Source of the DNA: Cutibacterium granulosum
GTDB taxonomy: Bacteria; Actinomycetota; Actinomycetes; Propionibacteriales; Propionibacteriaceae
Direction: 5' to 3'
NCBI RefSeq assembly: GCF_900186975.1
Contig: NZ_LT906441.1
Location: 1,488,001 to 1,552,000, forward strand
DNA length: 64,000 nucleotides
Translations under genes and position numbers: made by a program
In this document: one piece after another, positions 9,007 through 17,241 of the stretch
Layout: each line of letters starts with the position of its first letter
How positions within the stretch are numbered: position 1 is the first letter of the stretch
The notes under the pieces: model-generated
The model's input: the letters and a program-made list of their open reading frames with translations, nothing else
What the model was told of the DNA's origin: nothing
Database searches by the model: none

Positions 9007-9407
9007 GCTGGTGCCGAGCCGGATGAGGCCCTCGGGTTGGCCAGGTTGCCAGAGCGGACAACTCACATGACAGGCCTTGACCCGGGAACGTACGGCAGGC
9101 GCCGGAAGACACTCCCCCTGGCCCTGCTCGCGGGAACCGCATCTGACGAGTGGTGAGCACCGCTGACCAGTGCGGGAACGAGGGTCTGTCGGCACGTCCG
9201 AGACCCCTTGGTATGGGTAGGCCCTCGATTTCGTCCAACCCATCACGATCGGTTGGTTCCGAGACCTCTTGGTATAGGCCCGGACCGCAAGGCAGACCGT
9301 GGCACGTGGTGGCTGCGTGTGCCGTCCACGATTGCCGCTCCGGGATTGCCGCAATTGTCGTCCCCGGGGATTGTTGCCCCGGCGATTGTCGCTTGGGGGG
9401 CCGGGGA
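9007..9407. repeat. Repeat-rich spacer before the lpdA 3' end
   Basis: This 401-base stretch holds no gene. Two direct copies of a ~20-base sequence starting TCCGAGACC and ending TTGGTATGGG / TTGGTATAGG lie near 9197 and 9258, 61 bases apart. From about 9330 to 9398 there are four or five imperfect ~15-base units of the form GATTGYCGCYCCGGG running up to the lpdA stop codon. Confidence 0.6.
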
Positions 9408-10811
9408 TCAGATGTTGATCATCTCACCGGCAATGCCCTCGACAGCGTCCTTGATGGCCTCGGACATCGACGGGTGCGGGAAGATGTTGCGTCCCACCTC
9501 CTCGGTGGTGATGTCCCACATCTGTGCCAGAGTGAGTACCGGGATGAGGTCGGAGACGTCGTGACCGATGATCGTGGCGCCCAGCAGCTCGTTGTGGCGG
9601 GCGTCGGCAACGACCTTGACGAATCCCGATCCGTCCCCCACTCCCCAGGCCTTGCCGTTGGCGGAGAACGGGAACTTGTTGACCTTGACGTCGTAGCCCT
9701 TGTCCCTGGCCTGCTGCTCGGTGTATCCGAACGACGCGATCTGTGGCTGGCAGTAGGTGACGCGCGGGATCATGTCGTAGTTGATCGGCATGGTCTCGGC
9801 ACCCGCGATGGTCTCGGCGGCGACGACACCCTGGGCCTCGGCAGTGTGGGCCAGCATGAGCTTTGCCGTGCAGTCACCGATGGCATAGATGCCGTCGACA
9901 TTGGTGCGCATGAAGTCGTCCACGGCGATGGCGCCGCGCTCGGTGAGCTTGACCCCGGTGGTCTCCAGCCCGAATCCCTCGGTGCGTGGGGCGAATCCGA
10001 CGGCCTGCAGGACGCGGTCGGCCTCCAGCACCTGCGCATCGCCGCTCTTGGCCGGGGAGACGGTGACCTTGACCTTGTCACCGGAGTCGTCAATGGCGTC
10101 CACCTTGGTGGACGCCATGACCTTCACACCCATCCTCTTGTAGGCGCGGGTGAGCTCCTTGGAGACCTCGGGATCCTCGTTGGGGACCATGCGATCCAGG
10201 TATTCCACGATCGTCACCTTGGCTCCGTAGTTGGCCAGAACGTAGGCGAACTCTGTGCCGATGGCACCGGAGCCGGCAATGATGATCGACTCGGGGACCT
10301 CGTCGGAGAGGATCTGCTCGCGATAGGTGACGACCCGTTCGGACAGCTGGGTGCCCGGCAGCGTCTTCACCGACGAGCCGGAGGCGATGATGCAGCTGTC
10401 GAAGGTGAGTTCCTCACTCACCGCTCCCCCGTCGTCCTTGACGACGATCCCCCTGGGCCCAGTGAACTCGCCCCAGCCGTGGTACTCGGTGACCTTGTTC
10501 TTCTTCATGAGGTAGTGGATGCCATTCACCATGCGGCCGGACACGTCACGGGAGCGGGAGTAGGCCTTGCCGAAGTCAACGGTGACATCACCTGAGATGC
10601 CGAAGGTGCTGGCCTGCTTGGTGACGATGTTGGCGAGTTCGGCGTTGCGCAGGAGCGACTTGGTGGGGATGCACCCGACGTTGAGGCACACGCCGCCCCA
10701 GTACTCCTTCTCGATGATTGCGGTCTTCTTGCCAAGCTGTGCGGCGCGGATGGCGGCGACATAGCCACCAGGGCCGGCTCCGAGGACGACGACGTCAAAG
10801 TGTGAGCTCAT
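9408..10811 (-). CDS. lpdA: Dihydrolipoyl dehydrogenase (E3)
   Basis: FAD-dependent E3 of 2-oxoacid dehydrogenase complexes and/or the glycine cleavage system, reoxidising dihydrolipoamide with NAD+. At 467 residues it has normal length. FAD-binding [10 protein letters not shown] lies near the N-terminus, the redox disulfide motif [11 protein letters not shown] follows, then the NAD-binding [25 protein letters not shown], and the C-terminal FPHPSMSEA with the catalytic His-Glu region. The ATG at 10811, reading [11 protein letters not shown], is chosen over an upstream start because the family begins with this beta strand. It is divergent from the XRE-MurA gene. Confidence 0.95.
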   Translation of the reverse strand: MSSHFDVVVLGAGPGGYVAAIRAAQLGKKTAIIEKEYWGGVCLNVGCIPTKSLLRNAELANIVTKQASTFGISGDVTVDFGKAYSRSRDVSGRMVNGIHYLMKKNKVTEYHGWGEFTGPRGIVVKDDGGAVSEELTFDSCIIASGSSVKTLPGTQLSERVVTYREQILSDEVPESIIIAGSGAIGTEFAYVLANYGAKVTIVEYLDRMVPNEDPEVSKELTRAYKRMGVKVMASTKVDAIDDSGDKVKVTVSPAKSGDAQVLEADRVLQAVGFAPRTEGFGLETTGVKLTERGAIAVDDFMRTNVDGIYAIGDCTAKLMLAHTAEAQGVVAAETIAGAETMPINYDMIPRVTYCQPQIASFGYTEQQARDKGYDVKVNKFPFSANGKAWGVGDGSGFVKVVADARHNELLGATIIGHDVSDLIPVLTLAQMWDITTEEVGRNIFPHPSMSEAIKDAVEGIAGEMINI

Positions 10812-10898
10812 GGGAACAACTTTAGTGTGAGATCGGCCACTCATGTGTCACTCGTATCACTTGTGTGCAGTTCTGCTGTGAGCTGGTTTGTGCTGTGC

Positions 10899-10925
10899 GG
10901 TGACGCATTTGTACCGCGCGTCACC
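10899..10925. promoter_or_regulatory. Inverted repeat, candidate operator
   Basis: Perfect 8-base arms GGTGACGC (10899-10906) and GCGTCACC (10918-10925) are separated by 11 bases. They lie in the divergent spacer between lpdA and the XRE-MurA gene, about 75 bases before the latter's GTG start. The size and symmetry suit a dimeric HTH regulator, and the adjacent gene encodes an XRE domain, so autoregulation is plausible. It is also possible that the hairpin acts in RNA. Confidence 0.45.
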
Positions 10926-10999
10926 TTGGTTCATCTCGCATGTGATATATCGTGGAGGGGTTACTGAGAGTCCCCGCGATCCGTCGAAAGGAATCTCCC

Positions 11000-12538
11000 G
11001 TGGACAACGTCAGCCCTGCATCCGTTGGACGCCTCATCCGTGATGCCCGCAAGCAGCGTGGTCTCACCCAGCACCAGCTGGCAGAACTGCTCAACACCTC
11101 CCAGAGCGCCATCCATCGCATCGAGGCCGGCAATCAGAATCTCTCCCTAGACTACATCAACCGGATTGCCCAGGCTCTGGAATCGCCACTGTTGACGACG
11201 CCGGGCACCGGCACGATGAACTACCTCATCGAGGGGGGTCACCAGCTCTCCGGTTCGATCGAGGTGCGGTCGTCGAAGAATGCCGCTGTCGCCCTGCTGT
11301 GTGCCAGCCTCATCAACCGCGGACGTACCGTGCTGCACGGCATCGCCCACATCGAGGAGGTCAACCGCATCCTCGAGGTGCTGCGCTCCATCGGCATGCA
11401 GACCGAGTGGTCCGACGACGGCGTCGATCTCACCCTGACACGCCCTGACGAGCTGTGCTTGGACCAGATGGACATCGACGCGGCACGACGCACCCGAAGC
11501 GTCATCATGTTCCTGGGCCCCCTGCAACGCGTCTACAAGGAGTTCAAGCTGCCCTACGCCGGGGGTTGCAACCTCGGGGCTCGTACCGTCGAACCCCACC
11601 TGCAGGTGTTGCGAGCCTTCGGACTGGAGGTCGTGGCCACTGAAGGATTCTACAACTGCCAGGTCAGTGAGGACGGCGACAAGAGCGGCGACCGGGAACG
11701 TCACATCGTCCTCACCGAGCGCGGCGACACCGTCACCGAGAACGCCTTGTTGGCCGCCGCTCAGACACCCAGCCTCACCGTGCTGCGCAACGCCAGCCCC
11801 AACTACATGGTGCAGGACCTGTGCGTCTTCCTCACCAAGCTCGGTGTGCGGATCGAAGGCATCGGTACGACCACCCTCAAGGTACATGGTGTGAGTGACA
11901 TCAACGCCGACGTGGAGTACTGGCCCTCCGAGGACCCGATCGAGGCGATGAGCCTCATGACGGCTGCCATCGTCACCGACTCCGAACTCACCATCGAACG
12001 CTGCCCCATTGAATTCCTCGAGATTGAGCTGGCCATTCTCAAGGAGATGGGGCTGAAGTATGAGCTCTCCTCGGAATATCCCTCCAACAACGACTTCACC
12101 CGGCTGGTCGACATCACCGTGTTCCCCAGCCACCTGATTGCAGTGGCCGACAAGATCCACCCCATGCCGTTCCCCGGCCTCAACATTGACAACCTGCCGT
12201 TCTTCGCAGTGATTGCCGCGCAGGCTCAGGGGCAGACCCTCATCCACGACTGGGTGTACGAGAACCGAGCCATCCACCTGGTCGACCTGGGAAAGCTCGG
12301 TGCATCCGTACAGCTGCTCGACCCCCATCGGCTCATCGTTCACGGTCCCACTCACTGGCGTGGCCGTGAACTCATCTGCCCGCCTGCCCTGCGTCCCGCT
12401 GTCTGTCTGCTGCTGGCCGCCCTAGCCGCCACTGGGGAGACAACTCTGCGGGACGTCTACATGATCAATCGCGGCTATGAGGACCTGCCCACTCGGCTCA
12501 ATGCTCTGGGGGCGTCGATCAGCGTCTTCACCGAGTGA
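11000..12538 (+). CDS. XRE-type HTH domain fused to a MurA-family enolpyruvyl transferase
   Basis: The GTG at 11000 is preceded by AAAGGA and gives 512 residues. Residues ~5-65 form a complete XRE helix-turn-helix (VGRLIRDARKQRGLTQHQLA, SQSAIHRIEAGNQNLS). The remaining ~440 residues are a full EPSP-synthase-like domain of the UDP-GlcNAc 1-carboxyvinyltransferase type. MurA landmarks are kept: SSKNAAVALL (the Lys-Asn of the active site), GGCNLGARTVEPH with the catalytic Cys and the following Arg, and FPGLNIDNLPFF carrying the Asp. The enzyme would add enolpyruvate to UDP-GlcNAc, the first committed step of peptidoglycan synthesis. The fusion suggests a moonlighting regulator or a MurA controlled through DNA binding. 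Whether the genome has a second, plain murA is unknown. Confidence 0.88.
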   Translation: MDNVSPASVGRLIRDARKQRGLTQHQLAELLNTSQSAIHRIEAGNQNLSLDYINRIAQALESPLLTTPGTGTMNYLIEGGHQLSGSIEVRSSKNAAVALLCASLINRGRTVLHGIAHIEEVNRILEVLRSIGMQTEWSDDGVDLTLTRPDELCLDQMDIDAARRTRSVIMFLGPLQRVYKEFKLPYAGGCNLGARTVEPHLQVLRAFGLEVVATEGFYNCQVSEDGDKSGDRERHIVLTERGDTVTENALLAAAQTPSLTVLRNASPNYMVQDLCVFLTKLGVRIEGIGTTTLKVHGVSDINADVEYWPSEDPIEAMSLMTAAIVTDSELTIERCPIEFLEIELAILKEMGLKYELSSEYPSNNDFTRLVDITVFPSHLIAVADKIHPMPFPGLNIDNLPFFAVIAAQAQGQTLIHDWVYENRAIHLVDLGKLGASVQLLDPHRLIVHGPTHWRGRELICPPALRPAVCLLLAALAATGETTLRDVYMINRGYEDLPTRLNALGASISVFTE

Positions 12539-12663
12539 CGCCCAGCTCTGCACGGGTTTGGTGATTCGCTGAGTGGTTGCTGCGAAGGCGGGTGCCTGTT
12601 TGCGTATTACGGGTTTCGGGGCAGCGGCCGGGAATCCATTGCTCCGATCAGATTCGCGATAAG

Positions 12664-12766
12664 GGGTTGCCTGCTGGTCTCCCTGCCCTGCTCCTTGTCC
12701 TTCCTTGCCGATTCGGGTTGCCAGCTGGTTTCCTTGCCTCCCGCTCCTTCATGTCCTTGCCCTGCC
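12664..12766. repeat. ~51-bp imperfect direct repeat in a 324-base spacer
   Basis: Two pyrimidine-rich copies begin GGGTTGCCTGCTGGT (12664) and GGGTTGCCAGCTGGT (12715). Both continue through CTCC..TGCC blocks. The surrounding spacer, from the XRE-MurA stop to 12862, shows no gene and no clear terminator. Confidence 0.6.
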
Positions 12767-12862
12767 ATGTCATGGCACACCGTTTCATGGGGTACCTACT
12801 GGCTTGCGGAACATTGTCTCCTCGCGCGGGGTACTGCTGGTTCGTCTGCAAACAGGGGGTCG

Positions 12863-13996
12863 TCACTGGGCGAGACGATGTGTCGCAGCGCCCTCCTGAA
12901 CGGTGAGCAGGTCCTGATGGGCGACGAGCGCCAGCTCGCCCGGCTCCTCGCTCTCTGGGGCGTCCGACGCGGTTGCCGACAGGACGAGCCAAGTCTGCTG
13001 GGTGGCTCGGGCCACGGCCTCGCTCAACCGTGCATCACTGTTCTTCTGCTGGCCGTGCAGCAGCCCTGCCAGCAGAAGGGCTGCGAAGAGGTCACCGGAG
13101 CCACTGAAATGCCTGGACAGTGTGGGGGTGCTGCACACCCAGGCTGAGTTGGGTGTCACCGTCATCACATGGGTCTGATCCTCGGGAAGATCCGTGGTTC
13201 GTACTGAGGTGACGACCACCGCACGCGGTCCGGCAACCGTGGCTCCAGATGCACGGGGTCGGAAAGGATTCTGACCCGTCGTGTGGGACATCACGTGCCA
13301 TGTTCCGGCGTGGTGTTCGGCATCGTCTCTCGCTGACCCCATGAGTGCTGACCCCATGAGTGATCGCGCGGCGGCAATCACTTCGGCACATGTGGGCATT
13401 GAGTTGCCGTCTCCCCGGGTACTGGTTGTGGCCGTGTCCCCTGGACGACTCGTGGGCCCCGGGCAGGTCGCGAGTCCCGGATGATCCGTGAGCATCGCGA
13501 GCTCGAAAAGGTTCGGTGTGATGATGTCCGCAGCCGGGACGACGAGCTCGTGCATCATCTGCACCACACCGTCGCTGACGTAACAGCGGCCGTCGTCACC
13601 CATGACCGGGTCGCACAGGTAGTGTCCTGCCCCTCCCCTGGCGCGGATCTGCTGGACGGCATCGACGACGACTGGCCCGCTCGTCTCGGTGAGGTATCCC
13701 GACAGGACGGCGTCACACCGTCCGAGGAAACCGTTGTGCCCCAATGATCGCAGTACGGCACGAAGATCCTGGGCGTTCACCGGAATCGATCCCACGTTCG
13801 GGTACCCGTTGTGGTTGCTGAGCACTGCCGTGGGAAGCGAGATGACCTCGACTCCATTGCGCTGCAGCGGGAACACGGCTGCGCCGTTGCCGACATGCCC
13901 GCCACACACCTGGCTCTGGGCCGAAAGAACTGTGGGTGTGGTGATGGTGGATGGGGGGATGGATGCCATGCCACGATCATGGCACGTGTGTTCCAC
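12863..13996 (-). CDS. pdxY: Pyridoxal/pyridoxamine kinase-like protein with an insertion
   Basis: Ribokinase-fold kinase that phosphorylates pyridoxal to PLP (vitamin B6 salvage). It shows PdxY features: SLPTAVLSNHNGYPN near 53-67, LSGYL, CDPVMGDDG, TPNLFELAML and the C-terminal SGSGDLFAALLL with the catalytic Asp. The protein is ~377 residues against a usual ~285. The excess sits at about residues 175-255, a Pro/Ser/Thr/Gly-rich low-complexity insertion that includes a tandem LMGSA duplication. The start is uncertain: GTG at 13996 or ATG at 13969. The N-terminal SQVCGGHVGNGAAVFPLQR matches the family substrate loop. Activity despite the insertion is likely but unproven. Confidence 0.82.
   Translation of the reverse strand: MEHTCHDRGMASIPPSTITTPTVLSAQSQVCGGHVGNGAAVFPLQRNGVEVISLPTAVLSNHNGYPNVGSIPVNAQDLRAVLRSLGHNGFLGRCDAVLSGYLTETSGPVVVDAVQQIRARGGAGHYLCDPVMGDDGRCYVSDGVVQMMHELVVPAADIITPNLFELAMLTDHPGLATCPGPTSRPGDTATTSTRGDGNSMPTCAEVIAAARSLMGSALMGSARDDAEHHAGTWHVMSHTTGQNPFRPRASGATVAGPRAVVVTSVRTTDLPEDQTHVMTVTPNSAWVCSTPTLSRHFSGSGDLFAALLLAGLLHGQQKNSDARLSEAVARATQQTWLVLSATASDAPESEEPGELALVAHQDLLTVQEGAATHRLAQ
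13332..13361 (-). repeat. 15-bp tandem duplication inside the pdxY-like gene
   Basis: The 15-mer GCTGACCCCATGAGT occurs twice head-to-tail (13332-13346 and 13347-13361). It adds five residues in frame, giving LMGSA LMGSA. The copies are identical, so the duplication is recent. It lies in the low-complexity insertion of the kinase. Confidence 0.85.
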
Positions 13997-14360
13997 AATG
14001 ACCTGATTGCCACCTCACGTGGCAGGTGAGGGCACGAGAACCATGATTTCCACGGCGGCGAGCGGAGCTCGATGGATCTTCACCCCACGTTGTGGTGCAG
14101 GCAGGTCGATGTGGTGGGGTGCCTCGGTCGGGATGGGTGGTTTTGGTGGTGTGGTATTCGTGCTCGGAGTCGTCCGTCCTGCCACGCCAGATGGCAGGTG
14201 GGGGGCATCTGCACCACGATTTCCACGCGACGGTGATGGAGTGGTGTCCATGGCTCGGGAATCTCGATACACGGTCGAAAAGAGACAGCGATGCAAATTC
14301 GCGGGTCAAAAAGCGGCGCAGCCTCACATGCGGATGACCTGCCGGTGGAAGAATCGAGCC
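13997..14360. other. Spacer with a diverged ~42-bp duplication
   Basis: No gene is supported here. Bases 14019-14060 and 14191-14232 are diverged copies of one sequence, both containing TGGCAGGTG and GATTTCCACG. The glycerophosphodiesterase ribosome site GGTGGAAGAA is at its right end. Confidence 0.5.
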
Positions 14361-15137
14361 ATGCATGCACGCGACTTCGACTTCTTCGGCTCTGGATTCA
14401 TCGCCATGGCACATCGTGGTGGCGCCCAGTTGCCGGAGAACCTTGGCAAGGAGAACACCATTGCTGCGTTCTCCCATGCAATGAATCGTGGAATCACTCA
14501 TCTGGAGACCGACATCCAGGTGACCAGGGATGGCCATCTCGTCACCATGCACGATCCGGTTCTCGCTCGGGTCACCGACGACGACCACGGCGTCGTCGCC
14601 ATGCTCACCTTGGTTGAGCTGCGCGAGGCCACCATTGACGGTGAACCCATCCCCACTCTCGATGAGGTGCTCGACACCTTTCCAGACGCCTGCTTCAACA
14701 TCGACATGAAGGCTCCGGGCACCGTCGAGCCGCTCGTGGCAACCCTCGCTCGTCATCAGGCCTGGGATCGGGTGTGCGTGGGTTCGTTCAATCCGCGAAG
14801 GCTCGCTGCATTCCGGCGTCTGGTGAATCACCCGGTGGCGACGGCCGTGGGGCCGGTCGGGGTGATGTCCTCGTGCCTCACCCATCGACCCACGACACAC
14901 GCGCCACTCGGGGTCGTCTACCAGATGCCGTGGCGTGTCAAGGCAGGACCTTGTGAGATCGACCTCGTCACACCGTCGTTCATTCGGGCCGCGCACCGGG
15001 CTGGCAAGCTGGTGCAGGTGTGGACGATCAACGATCCCGGCCAGATGGAACAGCTCATCGAGATGGGCGTGGACGGCATCATCACTGATCGTCCCGACGT
15101 CCTGCTCAACGTCATGCGTAGGCGTCATGTGGTCTGA
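14361..15137 (+). CDS. Glycerophosphodiester phosphodiesterase
   Basis: A 258-residue cytosolic-type GDPD that hydrolyses deacylated phospholipids to glycerol-3-phosphate and an alcohol. The catalytic site is clear: MAHRGGAQLPENLGKENT (His-Arg and Glu-Asn-Thr), then LETDIQVTRDGHLVTMHDP with the metal-binding Glu/Asp and second His. NIDMKAP and VQVWTINDP follow, and the protein ends with GVDGIITDRPD. The ATG at 14361 is chosen because GGTGGAAGAA lies upstream and the domain starts right after it. No signal peptide is present. It is followed by rbpA in the same direction after about 95 bases. Confidence 0.92.
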   Translation: MHARDFDFFGSGFIAMAHRGGAQLPENLGKENTIAAFSHAMNRGITHLETDIQVTRDGHLVTMHDPVLARVTDDDHGVVAMLTLVELREATIDGEPIPTLDEVLDTFPDACFNIDMKAPGTVEPLVATLARHQAWDRVCVGSFNPRRLAAFRRLVNHPVATAVGPVGVMSSCLTHRPTTHAPLGVVYQMPWRVKAGPCEIDLVTPSFIRAAHRAGKLVQVWTINDPGQMEQLIEMGVDGIITDRPDVLLNVMRRRHVV

Positions 15138-15151
15138 GTGTGAGGGGTCGC

Positions 15152-15191
15152 CTGCCATGACGGGTGGTTCTCTGCCATGATGGTGAAGGTA
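15152..15191. repeat. 20-bp tandem pair between the GDPD gene and rbpA
   Basis: Two imperfect copies, CTGCCATGACGGGTGGTTCT (15152-15171) and CTGCCATGATGGTGAAGGTA (15172-15191). They sit in the rbpA promoter region. Confidence 0.6.
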
Positions 15192-15231
15192 CGGTGCCAA
15201 TCACCGACATCGTCAGCGAGAGGAGCATGTC

Positions 15232-15564
15232 GTGGCTGATCGGGCTCTGCGAGGCATGGGACTGGGTTCCAAGAGCTTTGAGGACGAAGAGGGCGTCGAG
15301 ATGGCTGAGCGGAAGGAGGTCGGTTTCGACTGCGCCAATGGCCACCATTTCGAGATCACCTTTGCCATGGAAGCCGAACTACCAAGCCTGTGGGAGTGCC
15401 CACGTTGCGGAGCAGAGGCCACCCGCAGCGATGGGACCGACCCCGAGCGCAAGGCCCAGAAACCACAACGCACCCATTGGGACATGCTCACCGAGCGTCG
15501 CAGTATTCCTGAGCTGGAGGAGCTGCTCAGCGAACGGCTCGAGGAAATTCGCAAGAACGACTGA
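15232..15564 (+). CDS. rbpA: RNA polymerase-binding protein RbpA
   Basis: A 110-residue actinobacteria-specific transcription activator that binds the principal sigma factor and RNA polymerase and stabilises the open complex. The N-terminal arm is MADRALRGMGLGSKSFEDEE. The core domain has the zinc-type FDCANGHHFEITF and WECPRCGAEA, where only three of four Cys ligands are obvious. The basic linker is followed by the sigma-interaction domain, THWDMLTERRSIPELEELLS. The GTG start has AGAGGAG at good spacing. Confidence 0.96.
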   Translation: MADRALRGMGLGSKSFEDEEGVEMAERKEVGFDCANGHHFEITFAMEAELPSLWECPRCGAEATRSDGTDPERKAQKPQRTHWDMLTERRSIPELEELLSERLEEIRKND

Positions 15565-15587
15565 TCTCGCGCCACGAGTGATAGCGG

Positions 15588-15628
15588 AAGGGGCCACGCG
15601 CATCACGCAGTTGACGCGAGGGTCCCTT
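15588..15628 (+). terminator. Candidate rbpA terminator
   Basis: An imperfect hairpin pairs AAGGGGCCACGCG (from 15588) with CGCGAGGGTCCCTT (ending 15628). It is followed by GGCTTTTGGG and lies 24 bases after the rbpA stop. The rest of the 407-base spacer up to the ppm 3' end at 15972 shows no recognisable gene. Confidence 0.5.
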
Positions 15629-15971
15629 GGCTTTTGGGCCCATACAGTGACTGCTGATCCATTGGCCCTGCATGGCTTATGGATCAGATGGTTGGTCCCT
15701 GCAGCGCTGCACGTGTTGTCAAAAGGCGTGTGGCGCACGGTACATCACAGCGGGTCGGTCATCAGCGGCATGCTATTTGCCCTTGGACGTGGTGACCCGT
15801 CTCGGCGCTCCCCGCCCCAGTTGCGAGGGCACCGAACTACCGAACGGATTTCCCACTGGTATCGGGGGCGCACACCATTAACCGGTGAGATCCGAGGTGG
15901 CGAGGCGACATGCCATGCGGACACCGGCCGCTCGGTACCGTTTGGGGGTGCTGGCATCACGGAATCGGTTG

Positions 15972-16775
15972 TCAGCGTCTGAACTGCTTGATGGCCCCAC
16001 TTGCCTTGCCTGCGAGCTCGTCTGCCATGTGACGCACCTGCTTGGCTCGGTGCTCCACACCCCATCTGGTGGTCTGGGCCATGGCCTCGACGACGATGTC
16101 CTTGCTCATCTTGGACGCCCCACGTTCGCGTTCGACGAAGGTGATCGGCACCTCGACGACGACCCCTCCGGCCTTGAGGACGCGCCAGGTCATGTCGAGC
16201 TGGAAACAGTAACCGGCCGAGTCGACCGTCGCCAGGTTGATCGTCTTCAGCGTCGAGGCGCGAAAGGCATTGAATCCGCCGGTGGGGTCCTTGACGTCGA
16301 TGCCCAGCATGAGCCGAGTCCATGCTCCTCCCCCACGAGAGATGAACTCGCGGCTCTTGGGCCAGTTGACGACTGACCCGCCGGACACGTAGCGCGATCC
16401 CTTGACCATGTCGGCATGCTGCAGAGCGGAAAGCAGGGCTGGCAGTTGTTCGGGCTGGTGAGACAGATCGGCGTCCATCTCCACGAGCACGCCGTAGTCG
16501 TGCGAGAGCCCCCAGTCGAATCCAGCCAGGTAGGCGGCCCCCAGCCCTTCCTTACCCTTGCGGTGCATGACGTGGACGTGTTCGTCTGCGCCGGCGAGCC
16601 GATCGGCGATCTCACCGGTGCCGTCGGGGGAATTGTCGTCGGCAATGAGCACGTGCACCTGCGGATTGGCGGTCCGCAGTCGCGATGTGACGGTCTCAAT
16701 GTTTTCTGCCTCGTTGTAGGTGGGGATGATCACCAGGACCTCTCCCAGATCTGCACCCATCGGTTCGCCGGCCAT
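15972..16775 (-). CDS. ppm: Polyprenol-phosphate mannosyltransferase
   Basis: GT2-family enzyme that transfers mannose from GDP-Man to polyprenol phosphate, giving the donor for lipoglycan and protein O-mannosylation on the outer face of the membrane. The protein has 267 residues with no membrane segment. Visible motifs are IIPTYNEAENIETV (16-29), ADDNSPDGT (45-53), the metal-binding DAD at 101-103, GSRYVSGGSVVNWP, and DPTGGFNAFR. In mycobacteria the Ppm1 protein combines this domain with an Lnt-like domain. Here lnt is a separate gene 466 bases upstream on the same strand, so the pair is split but still linked. Confidence 0.93.
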   Translation of the reverse strand: MAGEPMGADLGEVLVIIPTYNEAENIETVTSRLRTANPQVHVLIADDNSPDGTGEIADRLAGADEHVHVMHRKGKEGLGAAYLAGFDWGLSHDYGVLVEMDADLSHQPEQLPALLSALQHADMVKGSRYVSGGSVVNWPKSREFISRGGGAWTRLMLGIDVKDPTGGFNAFRASTLKTINLATVDSAGYCFQLDMTWRVLKAGGVVVEVPITFVERERGASKMSKDIVVEAMAQTTRWGVEHRAKQVRHMADELAGKASGAIKQFRR

Positions 16776-16906
16776 GACACTCCCATCTCTGGACCGTTGA
16801 AATACCCCTCAGCTTAGCGGCTACGCGGTAGGGCGGGCATGTTCGAGGGAAGGTTCAGTTCGCACCTGTGACACTGGGTGTTCATCGGGACCGCTCAGTC
16901 TTCGTC

Positions 16907-17017
16907 ACTGCGGTGGTTTTGAGCAGATGCGTGGTAATTCCGTTCGGGACTGCGTCGGTTGCCACGCAAGGAGGCAGACATGACGGTCAGGAACACATGT
17001 GCCACAGCGAGTGTGCG
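16907..17017 (-). pseudogene. Diverged duplicate of the lnt 3' end
   Basis: Translated on the minus strand, this segment reads LAVAHVFLTVMSASLRGN and then RRSPERNYH. It parallels the Lnt C-terminus, LAVANVFLALVSAFLRGR and RCRPKHKYH, residue by residue. The DNA is also similar: AGGAACACATGTGCCACAGC here against AGGAACACATTTGCCACAGC in lnt. It is a relic of a duplicated lnt end lying about 350 bases downstream of the real one. No start or catalytic part is present. Confidence 0.75.
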
Positions 17018-17094
17018 GGGATTGGACTTGGGGGTGGGGCCTTGGCGTGGGGAGCTGGGCATGACACCCACAGTGCTGAACACCTTGCGGAGGG

Positions 17095-17240
17095 CTGAGC
17101 TCTAGGTGTCAGCAGCTGGGTCCTGCTCGCTTTTCTTTTTGCCATTGGAGGCTGAGCCCTGGGTTTAGGGAGCTGGATTGTCGCGCCCACGTTCGACGGA
17201 CCATCCCGAGGCAGAGCCCTGGGTGCAGGGAACTGGATTC
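17095..17240. repeat. Three imperfect ~28-bp repeats spaced ~60 bp, downstream of lnt
   Basis: Copies start near 17095 (CTGAGCTCTAGGTG), 17151 (CTGAGCCCTGGGTT) and 17212 (CAGAGCCCTGGGTG). They share a core close to GAGCCCTGGGTNNAGGGAGCTGGATT. They fill the spacer between the duplicate lnt end and the real lnt stop codon. The core AGGGAACTGGAT resembles the 21-bp unit at 19795. Confidence 0.6.
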
Positions 17241-17241
17241 A

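Noticed and set aside
9150-10595. Long open frame on the plus strand over lpdA (481 codons)
   Set aside because: It is antisense to lpdA, has no family motifs and reflects high G+C at third codon positions.
15565-15971. Possible gene after rbpA on the plus strand
   Set aside because: Frames of 60-70 codons are present, but none has a convincing start or motif; a terminator-like hairpin lies at the left end.
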